A stretch of DNA of 64,000 bases from Neoceratodus forsteri (GCA_016271365.2 CM057451.1:372393501-372457500); one strand, 5' to 3'; shown: positions 31,589 through 42,790, counted from the stretch's first letter. Notes: generated by a model from the letters alone, not told the origin. A program made the numbers and translations.

Positions 31589-31722
31589 GGGGCGGAGCCG
31601 AGAGTTTTACCACCCAGGTGGGTGGGAGGAGCCAGCTTGAAGACCTTCCGACAAGATTTTAAGCGGCAAGGAACCTGCCAGTAAGTGTGGATAGAACAAC
31701 ATATCCATGTCCCTAGAACACA
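31560..31722. repeat. DIRS-1 terminal inverted repeat, 5' side, copy B
   Basis: Contains GACGTCATGGGGCGGAGCCG, GGTGGGTGGGAGGAGCCAGC and ends AACAACATATCCATGTCCCT. It matches the reverse complement of the left repeat and, at its outermost 45 bases, the second half of the internal complementary region. Confidence 0.85.
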
Positions 31723-31769
31723 GCGTTTTGAGGAGTGCAAAGGCTACTGGTTCTAGAAGGGGAGGCAGG

Positions 31770-31865
31770 GTTGAGAGTTCTGAATACCTGAGTATCACTG
31801 GGAAGAAACATTGCTACTATAATTTTTTCTTCTAATCCCTGTAATACTCAAGTATTCATAACTCT
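31770..31865. repeat. Internal complementary region of DIRS-2
   Basis: GAGTTCTGAATACCTGAGTA...GAAGAAAC (31777-31808) is the reverse complement of the left outer end at 25428-25465. TTCTTCTAATCCCTGTAATA...CATAACTCTTG (31827-31868) is the reverse complement of the right outer end at 36711-36752. The two parts abut, the same design as in DIRS-1 copy B. Confidence 0.8.
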
Positions 31866-31974
31866 TGAAGTCTAAAAAGCAGTACCTTTGGAGGTGGGCA
31901 CAGAACCTGCTTTGGAAACAGACTGCAGAACTGCTGTGCCAAACCTGGCATCACCTCTGGACTGAATGTCCAGA

Positions 31975-32960
31975 CTAATGCTTTGTAAAAATGTGTACAG
32001 TTTTCCAGGTAGTTGCTTTACAGATGTCCACCAGGGGAACATCTCTGGCAGCTGCTATGGTAGCAGGTGTGCCCCTTGTGGAATGGGCCCTCAATCCTGT
32101 TGGAAGTTCCTTTCTAGTCTTAGAGTAACAAAACTGGATACGCTGTACTATCCAGCGAGAAATAGACCTTTTTGAAGCTGGGTTGCCCTTTCCCACATCC
32201 TCATAGGTCAGGAACAGCTGTTTTCTGTCCTGCCTATGGACTTTAGTGGCTGTCAGGTGGAAGCCAAGAGCTCTTTTGACATCCAGACTATGGAGTCTCC
32301 TTTCACCAGAACTAGAGTGTTCAGTGAAAAAGACAGGTAAGGTAATGGTTTGGTTCAAATGGAAATCAGAAACCACTTTAGGAAGAAACTTCCTATTTAT
32401 TCGCAGGACCACTTTGTCTCTGTGGAAAGAAATGTAGTCCTGTTTAATGCAGAGAGCCTGGAGCTCATCGATTCTTCTGGCAGAAATCATTACCACAAGG
32501 AAAAAATGATTGTCATAAGACACATTTCAAATGAGCTTAAGACATAGGATCAAAAGGGGGACCCATGAGCCTTGCTATACACCATTTAGGTCCCATGCTG
32601 GCACTGGTTCCCTGTGAGGGGGTGCAAATGGGCCAGGCCCTTAAAGAACCTTTTGAAGATGGGGTCTGAGGCCACAGAAACATTCTGTCCAACTGAAATA
32701 TACGCAGATGCTGCAGCCAGTTGGACCTTTAAGACACTGGATTGCAATCCCAGTGAATGCAAATAGGTTAAGATAGTCCAGCACAGCTGGGACACCAGCC
32801 TGAGCTGGTATCACTCCTCTGGATGAATACCAAATAGAAAACTTTTTCCATTTTGCAACACAGGTTTTCTTAGTGGAGAGCTTCCATTAACCCCTTAAAA
32901 TGTCCAAGACACTTTCAGAAAGATGCAGGCCTACATATTCTAGGTGCTCAAAAGCCATAC
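31975..32960 (-). pseudogene. Tyrosine recombinase, DIRS-2
   Basis: Frame 32523-31975 has MISARRIDELQALCIKQDYI (box I Arg), DFHLNQTITLPVFF, KRSISRWIVQRIQFCYSKTR, and GLRAHSTRGTPATIAAARDV (HxxR; the usual following His is Gly). It stops exactly at FTKH*, where copy C has ISHYHID: the catalytic Tyr codon has become TAG. The N-terminal domain (about 32960-32530) is in disrupted frames. Confidence 0.8.
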
Positions 32961-33013
32961 TTTGAGCCTGAGTGACTTGAGGTTCGGGTACAGAAGCCTC
33001 CCCCGGTTGGGGG

Positions 33014-33770
33014 TTACCTCCAAGGAAAGTGTACTGGTTCAGACACAGACATGGAGAGTAGCAGAGAGTACCATGGCTGCCTGGCCCAGTCTGGTGCTAT
33101 CAAGATCACTAATGCTGACTGGGACCTGAGCTTGAGCAATGCTCTGTCCACCAGAGAGAAGGAAGGAAAAACATACAGGTGCTTCCCTGACCAATTCAGG
33201 GGGATTGTTCCCCAGTCTGGTGGTCTGCAACAGAACTGTAGCAGGTGGTGGTTCTGGTGTGAAGCTAACAAGTCTACCTCTGGGGTGCCCCACCTCCTGA
33301 AGATCACTTGCACCACCTGAATGTTCAAGGCACATTCATGACAGGCCTGGTTGATTTGACTAAGGATATCTGCCAAGGTATTTTCCTTGCCTAGAACACG
33401 TATAGCCCACAGGGAAACCTCCATGGAGTATGCTAGACTCCATATTTTCATGGCTTCTGTGCAGGGAGGGCTTGAACTTGTCCCTCCCTGCTTGTTTATG
33501 TAGTACATTGTGGTGGTATTGTCTGTTCTGACCTGTACCACCTTTCCCTGTACTAGTTGTGTAAAAGCCTTTAGAGCCAGTAACACTGCTCTTAGCTCCA
33601 GCAGGTTTATCAGCAGGAGTGACTCTGCACTTTATCATGTACCTTGGGTGGTGTGAACCCCAGAAGGGCGACCCCACCCTAGTAGAGATGCATCCGTTGT
33701 CATAACAACTGATGGGGACTCCTGTTGAAAAGAAACCCCTTCCCTTAGGTTGGTTTCCTCTTTCCACCAT
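33014..33770 (-). pseudogene. RNase H domain, DIRS-2
   Basis: Frame 33586-33014 contains QVRTDNTTTMYYINKQGGTS, VLGKENTLADILSQINQ and PEVDLLASHQNHHLLQF, then ALVILIAPDWARQPWYSLLL. The Glu-containing ELRA helix and the first Asp strand lie upstream in other frames (33770-33590), so the domain is split. Confidence 0.82.
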
Positions 33771-34018
33771 TGGAGGGCCTGTAACAATGTTTTTTGTTAC
33801 TGGAATTAGTTTTGAGAGAGGATCCTTTCTTTGACAACAGTGGCCCCGAGGTGAAACTGAATGTCCCTCATCTGGAACCTGGATTCCAGGACTGTGCCAG
33901 TGGCAGCTGCCATGTGGCCCAGTAACTGAAGAAACTGTCTTGCAGGTTTTGGTTTGTTCAGGCTGAGTAAGCCTGCTATCAGTGGAATACTTCTTGACCT
34001 GTCCGCAGTTTTATTTAT

Positions 34019-34435
34019 TTATTTATCAGGAACCCTAGAAACTGCAGGAGTCCCTGGGTGAGTTGCAGATGCTCCCTCACTTGCTGGGCTGATTTTCCAA
34101 CCACTAGCCAGTTGTCTAGGTATGGGAAAACTGTGACACCTTATCTTCGAAGGTGTGCCACAACCACTGCTAAGCACCTTGTGAATACTCTTGGAGTTGA
34201 AGTGAGACCAAAAGGCAGGGTTGAAAACTGATAGTGACCTAATGGGGGTCCGAACAGGAGGTATTTTCTGTGAGACTCCCTTATGGGGACATGGAAATAG
34301 GTGACTTTTAGGTCCAGTGATGCCAACCAGTCCCCTTTTTGAAGCATTGGCAGAATCAATGCCAAAGTTACCATTTTGAACTTTGGCTTTGTCAAATGCT
34401 AGCTTAGTACCCTGAAGTTTAAGACAGGCCGCCAC
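34019..34435 (-). pseudogene. Reverse transcriptase, DIRS-2 (YLDN active site)
   Basis: Frame 34395-34141 contains KMVTLALILPMLQKGDWLAS, LDLKVTYFHVPIRES (motif A: first Asp kept, the usual second Asp is Val) and LPFGLTSTPRVFTRCLAVVV. Just past the stop at 34141 the sequence reads VTVFPYLDNWLV: the catalytic YxDD is YLDN. With that change the polymerase would be inactive even if the frame were open. Confidence 0.85.
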
Positions 34436-34833
34436 TCACCATTTTTCTTTGTGGTAAGGAAGTACCTCCTTTTGCTGTACCAGGACAGGCTCCACTGCCT
34501 GACAGTAACAGGTTTTGAATATATTTTTCCAGGAGTTGTCTCTCTACATTTGTCGATGGTTTGAAAACTTTGGTTTTAACGCTGGAAGGAATCTGAAACT
34601 CAGAGACAGTCCCCGATGCACTACATCCAGAACCAACTTGTCTGTAGTGATCACCCCTCCACCCCCCCCCCCCCCAAAGACTGGAAAAAAGTGAGTCGGC
34701 CTGCCTCTGTCAGTGTGTCCGTTTTGTTTGAGGCTGGGCCTGGGCCTGGGAATCATGCCTGGAACCCCTTATGGCCCAGCCCCTGAAGTACCCCTTGTGG
34801 ATACTGCTGATACTGAGGCATAGCCATGGATAG

Positions 34834-35477
34834 CTAAAAAAGGCTTGCTGTGAAATGATCTGAGTCCCCATCCATAGGTTTTAGTGGAAGAGGAAGCTCT
34901 TGCTTTTGCAGAACTGCTTCTGTAGGTGGTTTGTATTCATCCACCTTTTTCATGTAAGCCTCTGTCTCTTCTCCAAAGAGGGACTTACCCTCAACTGGGA
35001 AATCCATAGCCTTGGTTTGGGTATCCTGAGAGAGGTTTGTGGTTTGCAGCCAGGCAAACCTCCTCTGAACCACTGTATTTGCCACTCATCTGGCAGCAGT
35101 GTCATTTGAGTCAGCAGCCATTTGAGATGGGTATTTAGCTGCTTCCAAACCAAATTTAGCTGTTTCAACTAGATCATCTGACAAGGGAGTCTGGGCCTTG
35201 AATGCCATCGCAAGGACAGACCGCCACAGTGACTTTTGGTATTGAGCAGCATAGGCTTGTAGGTTTGCCTGCCTGATGGCCAAGGAAGCTGATAAATATC
35301 CTTTTTTGGCCATGCTGTTAGTTTTCCTGGAATACTTCTCAGGAGGATGGGATGCCAGGGGTACCTATGCCTTGTCACAGGCTGCCACTCGTACCACTCC
35401 CTGGTAGACAGGGTGGGAGAATAAAAATTCAGCTTCCTCCCTGTCCAGCTGATATTTCTTATCCAGCCTTTTATCAA
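34834..35477 (-). pseudogene. gag capsid-like region, DIRS-2
   Basis: Frames 35477-35169, 35313-35086 and 35085-34834 together give an ordered match to other DIRS gags: GRKLNFYSPTLSTREWYEWQ, KGYLSASLAIRQANLQAYAA, LSDDLVETAKFGLEAAKYPS and WLQTTNLSQDTQTKAMDFPV. The last corresponds to the 'WI...DTQNKLADVPF' segment of family 1. At least two frameshifts. Confidence 0.65.
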
Positions 35478-35479
35478 GA

Positions 35480-36540
35480 GGGGGAACAGGGCTTTGAGTT
35501 TGTAAAATTTTTAAAGTATCTTTCTTGAAGAATTTATTACAGGAAGGAGAAGCTTTTAAGTGGGGATGTCTAAACCATCCACCATTCTCTCAGATGCTTT
35601 GTGGGAACAGCCAAACTCCTGTTCAGGGGAAACCTCACCCATATACTTCCTCTTTAATAGGAAGGCTGAGCAGAGGAGACCGACTGCTTTGCAGGGGTCT
35701 GCTGCTGAGAGGCGGACAGCCCTTGTAAGCCAGAACAACCTTAAAGGCCTGTGAAATTTCTTCAGGAGTTGGCAGCAGGCACAGAAGGGGGTTCTGTGTG
35801 CTTAGCTGTCTGATTTCTTTGAGGGAACCGGAGAGTCAGTCGGTTCAGCAAGCCTCTTAAGAACTGCTTGTATACCTGTCTCAGGGTAGCAGTTACAGTA
35901 GTAGTTGTGGTTTCACCCACAGTAATTTAGGGTGTTGGCTGGTCAGAGCTCGAGGGACCCTTAGGCGGTGATAGTTTTCTCTTTAGCCTTATCCAGGCAT
36001 TTTTCAATAGTTTTCTCAGGACATGTAATTGCAGATTTCACTTTGCTTTTATATGTTCATGCTCTCTTTGCAAAATTTCACCACACTCAATACATGATTT
36101 GAAATCGGGATCACCAGCTTTTCTTCTAGTTTTTTCTGACATTCTCAATGTAAAACCTATAAAAGTTGCAAACACTAAAAAACTTTAATTTAAAGTTTAT
36201 TTAGCAGTTGCGGTCGGTTCCGGAATCGATTGGAAACTGGGAATAAAGGTAAAAGTGAACCAAGGCTATCGGTTCGGCCGGTATTAGTGGTTCTTAAAAC
36301 AAATTAAATTTAATAAAATAAAACATAACTAATGGAGTTTTTTTTAAGTCAGAAAACTATGATAAATATAAAATAAACTTCAGTTTACCCCCAGTTATAC
36401 CGAACCGGGAGAAACCAAGAAAACTTACAATTTAAACAGTAAAACTATGGTTTAACTTAAAATTACAAAAAGTAAAAGGCAACAAATGAAATGTAAAGCT
36501 TACATATATTTTATAAGTTTTCTCACATGAGAACAAGATG
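35480..36540. other. DIRS-2 5' region, no intact ORF
   Basis: By position this holds the N-terminal ORF1 and leader of DIRS-2. Near 36070-36150 the minus strand keeps a Cys-containing remnant (a coding run with CIECGEILQREHEHIK-like content), comparable with the zinc-finger start in family 1, but no long frame survives. Confidence 0.4.
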
Positions 36541-36549
36541 ATGAGGAAA

Positions 36550-36752
36550 GGATCTTCGAGTGTCTAGTCTTGACAGGCAGAGAGAGAACTCTGAGGGGTT
36601 TAGAACTAAGGCGGTTAGTAGAAGACAGTATTTGAAAAAGTGGCACATGCAAAAGATTCCATCATTTGCATATGTTTCATCTCTCCAGGCAGCTCTATCT
36701 TAAAGGGTCATTGCAAGAGTTATGAATACCTGGGTATTACTAGGGTTAGAAA
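36550..36752. repeat. DIRS-2 terminal inverted repeat, 5' side
   Basis: Contains TGAGGGGTTTAGAACTAAGG, AGTATTTGAAAAAGTGGCAC, AAAGATTCCATCATTTGCAT and GAGTTATGAATACCTGGGTA, the reverse complement of 25430-25600. Confidence 0.85.
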
Positions 36753-39189
36753 ACATCACTTCTTAGGTGGTTTAAATCACTCAGCCTCTGGCCTCATGTC
36801 GCACACCGCACCTGAGGCGCAAAGTTAACCCAGCATGACACACGGCATAGCGTGCCTCATTGCTTAAACTGGAAATGCTGCAGTACTTTCCTTGCAGACA
36901 CTCATGCTGTAACTATAAAGTGCAGAGGAGAGTAAAGAAACTGCCCTGCAATAAAACCTGCAGTAAGCTACTGAACTCCATCCTGCCTATTTAGGGGACC
37001 CAAACTCAAAATGCACCTTTCTGTAGCCACAGACTTATCCCAGCTATATAAAAAAGTTGAATCAAAATTAAAAGTGGAGCCTGCTTTTATAGGAGCAAAG
37101 TCCAGGCTGATGAATGGCAAAAAATGCAGTACTAGAACCTCTTTCATATAAGGAGCAGGATAAACCTAGCCAGACCAGTGTTGGCCCTTTTTTCACTGAA
37201 CGGGGGAAGGGATTTGGTCTAGCACACAAAAGCTGTGTTTGTTTTTAAACAAGCTGAAAAAAAAAAGCTGCAGAATTAACATGGTGAGAGTGTGATCAAG
37301 TCATGTGGGAGACCACTTAAAATGACCGGTACATACAAGTGCAAAAACTGCAACAGAGAATTACGTTATACATTAACAAGGAATCAAGTCTCATTTTCAT
37401 TTTAAAAGGGGACCAAAGTCACCATATACAGAAATCGACAGTGTGATTTTAAATACATATAACTGACATGAGAAATTATAGTCTCCTGTGAGATTGTATG
37501 TGAAACAAATCTCTAGTCGGTTACATCGACTCATATGTGACACTATAATTTGTTAGTAGGGAGAACTTTTGTAGCAATAGTACTATGCAAGAAAATAAAT
37601 CCAGCAGGAGCAGAATCAGACATGTGTATCCCGGAATAAAGAGTGAGGGCAAACCAAAAGCAGCAGTAGTATAAAGCACTTAAAGAGCTGCTGACAATAT
37701 TTTCTTTGGCACACGCAGCATATAGCAAGGAGTTGTACGCCTCAGGACCTAAATTAGTCCCAACATTTATTTTTTAGATCAAGGATTATTTAGTTGTTTT
37801 ACTTACTATAATCTGGATCTCACATCCTTTCAGTCCAGCCTACCACCCCCCCGCCCTGCATGTACAACTGCCTGTGATGAGCATAAGTAACATGTAAAGG
37901 GGCCGTTGCTGACCCTGATAGCATTATAATGCTATCTATAGCTCTGCACCCCTTTCCCTACTTTACGTCATGAAAATGTGGTTTGTGGGCGGGCCTGTAG
38001 TGGGCCCTCACAGCTGGATTGAAAGTAGAAAGTGAGACTGTGATTATAATAAGAAAATAACTTAATCCCTGATCAAAACATTAATTTGGGGGCTAATTTA
38101 GTTCCTGGGGAAGGAAGCTCCTTGCCATAAACTGCCTGCCCCTAAATTGTCAGCTGCTCAACAGCCCCTGACACCACTGGGATAACTTTGGGAAAAAAAA
38201 TGTAAGATTTGGACATAAATGGATTTATATTTCCTACAATTATGTCCCCTGTTTATTTCTGAGGACAGTTTCATGCAAACGCTGTGATGTCGGGTGTAGA
38301 CAAGCAGCCATAGCGAATAAGGCAGAAATCTTCTTACCATGCAAATTTCCTTAGTAATTAAGAAATAGGTGAGAACTGCAGAAAGAAACATGAAATACAA
38401 GCTGAAGTGTGTTTATTCTAAATATTACATTTTTCTAAAGATGTCCCAATGGGGTCAGGGTCTCTCTAAACATTTTCAAACGTATAAAGCAACACAAAGA
38501 GGTCAACAATGAAACAATACACATCAAATTACACACAACAGCGAGAGGCTAAACAGAAACACCACCTAAACAGGAACCACAGAAATCATGTGCTATCTGA
38601 GCAGGCCAAATTTAACAAGTGATTTTTTTTTTTTTATTCTAATTTAAAAATGCACAATGCGGGAGAGCACTCTGGCACCCACATGCAAGGCATTCCACTG
38701 GACAGTAGCATCCCCTGCAAGCAATCTATCACACACTCCTTGCTGTCATCTATCTATACACAGTATGCTAATTTTAAGACACTGATGCTATTTTGGCCAG
38801 TTTAATTTGTGACTGGTGGACAACAGCAGCTTCCAGAAGAGGAAAAAAGGAAAATTTTATGTAAAACACAGTGAATGTTGACAGCCATGTTGAACCCTGG
38901 AAAACAAGACTTGTTTTATAGTCCAAGACTTTATAATGAACCAATACAGATAGTCTATAGGTCTCTCTGTCCTACGTCAGCAGTCTGAACCAAGAAGGAT
39001 TTCAAACTCTCATCCTGTGGTGGTATTGGTGGTGGCAATGGGCATTATTTTACAATCCCATTTGCTTTTTAGTATTTTCGGTAGATAAACAACAGGTCCA
39101 TCAGCAACAAAAGTTTAGGATTTTTATCTATTTGTTGACTGGTTAGTGGCGACTGGGGGGGGGGTGAGATACAGATGGTAACCAACTAA
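36753..39189. other. Non-coding, no gene supported
   Basis: Moderately AT-rich, short frames only, and nothing shared with other parts of the window. Simple tracts: poly-A near 37256, C9 near 37848, T10 near 38625, G10 near 39156. This may be the least transposon-dense piece of the window, or old elements beyond visual recognition. Confidence 0.5.
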
Positions 39190-39485
39190 AATTGAACCAG
39201 ATTAAGCTGTTGGTGGTATTTTTAGTGAATGGGGGAAATTTGGCCTGGACAGCGGGGAAATTCACCTGCACTTTTCGAGAAGTGCCATTGGATCTTTTAC
39301 GTCCAGCTGAACAATCACCAGAACAGGCAGACGGGACCTCGATTTAATGACTCCTCTGAAAAGCAGCACCTCAGGATGCACTACAGTGTCAGTATTGGGA
39401 TTTACTCCAAGTGCCTGGTGTGGGGCTAGAACCCACAACCTTCCGATCTTCAGAGGCGAGTGTGCAACCTGCTGAGCCACTGACA
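39190..39485 (-). mobile_element. tRNA-derived SINE on the minus strand
   Basis: Reading the minus strand from 39485: CAGTGGCTCAGCAGGTTGCA (A-box-like, TGGCTCAGCAGG), then GGTTGTGGGTTCTAGCCCCA (B-box-like, GGTTCTAGCCC), a tRNA-related head. The body follows with AAAAGATCCAATGGCACTTC and GAAAAGTGCAGGTG, ending near CAGGCCAAATTTCCCC. This body resembles a SINE tail that I recall being widespread among vertebrates, but I cannot name the family with certainty. No clear target duplication. Confidence 0.65.
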
Positions 39486-39849
39486 ATGATATATGAACAA
39501 TGCGCCCACCCACCCAATAAATCAACCTCGGAAGGTGAAGAAAGGAAAAGGCTGCAGCTGCAAGTTGAGTGCCCAAAGCTTTAACTTTAGCTGCCACTGG
39601 ATGAATTACCTTCCTTGAGCATAGTGATGAGAGCAATTCAAGATCTAGGCAGAAAGACTTTTGACTTACAGTCCTGCCTTAGTCTGTGAAACCCAGGTAA
39701 GCCTAGTAGTAATGGAAGCCCATAACCAGCATAGTAGTTTTGGCACCGAGCAGGATAATGGATCTGATGAAAGAGGAAAATCAGGGCAAGTGACTAAATT
39801 ATGTCACATCTGTCTGCCCCAAATTCCTGGAAGGTGAAAATAACCATTC

Positions 39850-41865
39850 ATACGCTGCAACTCTCCTCTCGGACTTGCTTGTTGTGAAAGGTCAGAGCCA
39901 AAAGGCTGGCCTTCAGAAAATATAAGGGAACACAGCGGGATGAAGATAGGGAGGCATACCAAACTGCCCTAAGGGAAGCAGGTAAGGCAGTAAGGCAGGC
40001 AAAGTCCCAAACTGAGGAAACACTAGCACGGACAGTAAAAGAAGGTGACAAGACTTTCTATAGATACATTAGTGAAAGGAGAAAGTCCAGAGGGGGTATT
40101 GCTAAGCTTAATGGAGAAAAGGGAGCATGTGAGGAGGAGGACCTGTAAAGGCATCTATCCTAAATAGATACTTTTGCTCAGTATTTACTGAAGAGAAGGT
40201 AGGCAGGGCCCACAGCTCAGCATCATGGACACAGCGGGAGGGAGGTGAGCACTACCTTCACAAAAGAAAGGGTCCTACAAGAGCTACAAGCTCAGGGTGG
40301 ATAAGGCAATGGGACCTGATGGCATACATCCCAGGGTACTTAAGGAGCTAAAGGAGGAACTAGCAGAGCCTTTAGCAGAATTGTTTAGTGAGTCTCTGAG
40401 CACAGGAGAGGTCCCAGAAGACTGGAGAAGGGCTCATGTGATCCCACTCCACAAGAGTGGTAGCAGGGAGAGGCGGGAACCTACAGACCGGTCAGTCTTA
40501 CCTCAGTAGTGGGCAAGATTATGGAGGCACTCCTTAAGGAAAGGATAGTGCAACACCTGGAATCCATAGGGCACAGGATCCAAGACAGCATGGGTTTACA
40601 AAGGAAGGTCCTGTCAAACTAATCTCATAGATTTCTTTGACTGGGTAACCAGAGTGGTGGACCAAGGGGAGCAGTTGATGTCGCTTACCTTGACTTCAGC
40701 AAAGCTTTGACACTGTTCCACATAGAAGATTGATAAATAAGCTAGGTAGGCTCGGGTGGTCAGAAGTTGGTCAACTGGGTGGCAAACTGGTTGACTGGCA
40801 GAAAACAGAGAGTGGTGGTAAATGGTATACAGTCAGAAGAGATGCAAGTCACAAGTGGGGTACCTCAGGGATCAGTCCTGGGGCCAGTCCTATTCAACAT
40901 CTTCATTAGTGACCTCGAGATGGACTAGAGGGTAAGGTTGTCTGTTTGCAGATGACACCAAGATCTGCAACAGAGTAGATGATCCAGATGGGTGGGCAGA
41001 ATGAGAAGAGATCTGGATAAACTAGCAGAATGGTCAGAAGAGTGGCAACTGGGATTTAATGCAAAGAAGTGCAAAATCATGCACATAGGGAAGAGAAACC
41101 CTGAAGCCACTTATAGGCTGGGAGGAGTTGCTAGCAGTCACAAAGGAAGAAAGAGACTTGGGCATCATCATCACTGATGACCTAAAATCATCCAAGCAGA
41201 CCTCTAAAGCAGTAGGTAAGGCTAGGGGGTGTTAGGATGTATTAGTAGGGTATCACAAGTCGTAAGAGGGAGGTAATAATCCCTCTGTACAAGACAATGG
41301 TTAGGCCCCATCTGGAGTACTGCGTGCAGTATTGGAGGCCACACCTTCACAAGAACATTAACCAAATTGAGGCAGTCCAGAGAAGGGCACCAAAATGGTG
41401 CAGGGACTGCATCAGAAGACATATGAGGACAGATTAACGGAGCTCAATATGTATACCCTTGAGCAAAGGAGGAGAGAGGTGATATGATCGAGACATTTAA
41501 ACACCTTAAGGGCATAAACAAGGTGAAAGAGTCTAACATGTTTAAATATAAGAAAAATAGCAGGACAAGAGGACACAGCATGAGATTAGAGGGAGGCCGA
41601 TTAAGGGGGAATGTGAGGAAATTCTTTTTCACAGAAAGGGTGGTAGATGCATGGAATGGCTTACCACAAGAAGTGGTGGCTATGAATACAGTGCAGGGCT
41701 TCAAACAGGCATGGGATAGGCATAAGGGAGCAATACAAATGACTATGAATAGATAGGTCACTGACAGAGCAAAGGCCGATGGCACATTTATAAGGTAGAA
41801 AAAGAAATGGGCAGACTGGATGGGCCTTGCGGTCCTTATCTGCCGACAACTTCTATGTTTCTAAA
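39850..41865 (+). mobile_element. CR1-type LINE, copy 4 (5'-truncated)
   Basis: Plus-strand CR1 starting in the EN-RT linker (GTCAGAGCCAAAAGGCTGGC, translation ...LSRKYKGTQRDEDREAYQ...) and ending with TTATCTGCCGACAACTTCTATGTTTCTA-type tail at 41865. No endonuclease is present, so it is 5'-truncated, as most CR1 copies are. All RT motifs can be found but the frame shifts repeatedly. Confidence 0.9.
39880..41756 (+). pseudogene. CR1 ORF2 RT and C-terminus (copy 4)
   Basis: Pieces in order: linker AYQTALREAGKAVRQAKSQT (39960), MDKAMGPDGIHPRVLKELKE and VPEDWRRAHVIPLHKSGS (40297-40480), a [16 protein letters not shown] region near 40868, RLSVCR/LFADDTKICNRVDDP near 40945 with both Asp intact, WQLGFNAKKCKIMHIGKRNP (41046), and MIETFKHLKGINKVKESNMF to ERVVDAWNGLPQEVVAMNTV (41484-41700). 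About six frameshifts. Confidence 0.85.
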
Positions 41866-42790
41866 CAACCAGCTGATCTCTGAAAGGGCTACTGAATTAT
41901 ACCCTGGTGCCGTCAAGAGACACAAAATGCTTCCTGTACTCTCCTTGTTACAGCTTGCATTCAAGACAGGCTGTTGGTTTGATTTTCCAAGGTCGGTGAA
42001 TAACGCAAAGTGCCTGCGTCAAACAGACGGGACGCAAGGGGCACATGTCACATCTTCCCTCATTCTCGATTTTCAAACAGTGCTTGCAGCACCAGCAGGA
42101 CCCTCTGCGCCAGACAGCTCTGCACCTGGCTTGCAGCAATCTGCTGGGTGAGCCACGGCACTGAGGGGCTTACTCCATACCGCAGCTGCACCACTCCCTT
42201 TTTGGGGATTTTTAATGACTGCAGGATCCAGCAGTGCTTAGACCAGCCAGTGCTGGTCTAATGAACCCATGTGTCAACTCCAGAGCCCACGGCAGACTAC
42301 TCCACCATGACCAGTGGTGCAAAACACTGGCGTCAGCACAACTAAGGATTTCCCAAATGTGGACACCCATTGTGTGCCAGCCAGGCAGGCACCCTACATC
42401 GGCTAAGTCATAAGCTGTGGAGTACTGCAGAAGGCGGACTGTGAGGGTAACAGCTAAGATGTACCACTACTAGTACAGTACAGTCTCCTTCTGAACATAC
42501 ACACACACTGCAGCACAAGCCACAGTCATAGGCATCAGGTTGCCGACACTAGGGCATAGTAGGTAGTAAGTACAACTCACCTACAGAAGACATCTGCAGT
42601 CCTAGCACCATTACTGCCCCCCCCCCAAACATGTTAGATGGTGGCAATGGAACTCATGTTGCACAGCTGACAGAGCTGTGACATCCTGTGCCTTCAGCAT
42701 AGGACACCACTGGTAAGCCTGAGTGTTCCAAGTGTACAGTACTGGACACGTACAGCATTGTGAACATATGGTCTGGTTATGGTGTCAGGA
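41866..42790. other. Non-coding, no gene supported
   Basis: Mixed GC content, short frames with no recognisable content, C10 tract near 42617. It is the sequence into which the DNA element at 42791 inserted. Confidence 0.45.

Larger units (their letters stand above)
25808..31722 (-). mobile_element. DIRS retrotransposon family 1, copy B (complete structure)
   Basis: The only full-length DIRS-1 here, about 5.9 kb. It has a 3' terminal repeat (25808-26030), an internal complementary region (26030-26118), tyrosine recombinase (about 26230-27230), RNase H and RT (27200-28875), gag (29127-31450) and a 5' terminal repeat (31560-31722). It lies in family 2 sequence on both sides, so it is younger than the family 2 copy. 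Coding regions have frameshifts and a few stops, but the RT YLDD and RNase H acidic residues are intact. Confidence 0.88.
25425..36752 (-). mobile_element. DIRS retrotransposon family 2, carrying a nested DIRS-1
   Basis: The left terminal repeat (25440-25600: ATTCAGAACTCTTGCACTGA, CCTTTAAGATGGAGCTGCCC, CCACTTTTTCAAATGCTG) is matched in reverse complement by 36560-36752. Between them are gag, RT, RNase H and tyrosine recombinase on the minus strand (31975-35477), and an internal complementary region at 31770-31865. Copy B of DIRS family 1 sits at 25808-31722, between the left terminal repeat and the internal complementary region. Removing it leaves about 5.4 kb, a normal DIRS size. The copy is inactive: RT and recombinase active sites are mutated. 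Confidence 0.85.

Noticed and set aside
34660..34690. Long C tract as a regulatory or quadruplex element
   Set aside because: Runs of 9-14 C or G occur at many places (7677, 21839, 22501, 34672, 39156, 42617, 43053, 56169); they are ordinary homopolymers and possible sites of length error.
39420..39485. A functional tRNA gene on the minus strand
   Set aside because: A-box and B-box-like sequences are present but the flanking arms do not fold to a complete cloverleaf and a SINE body follows directly.
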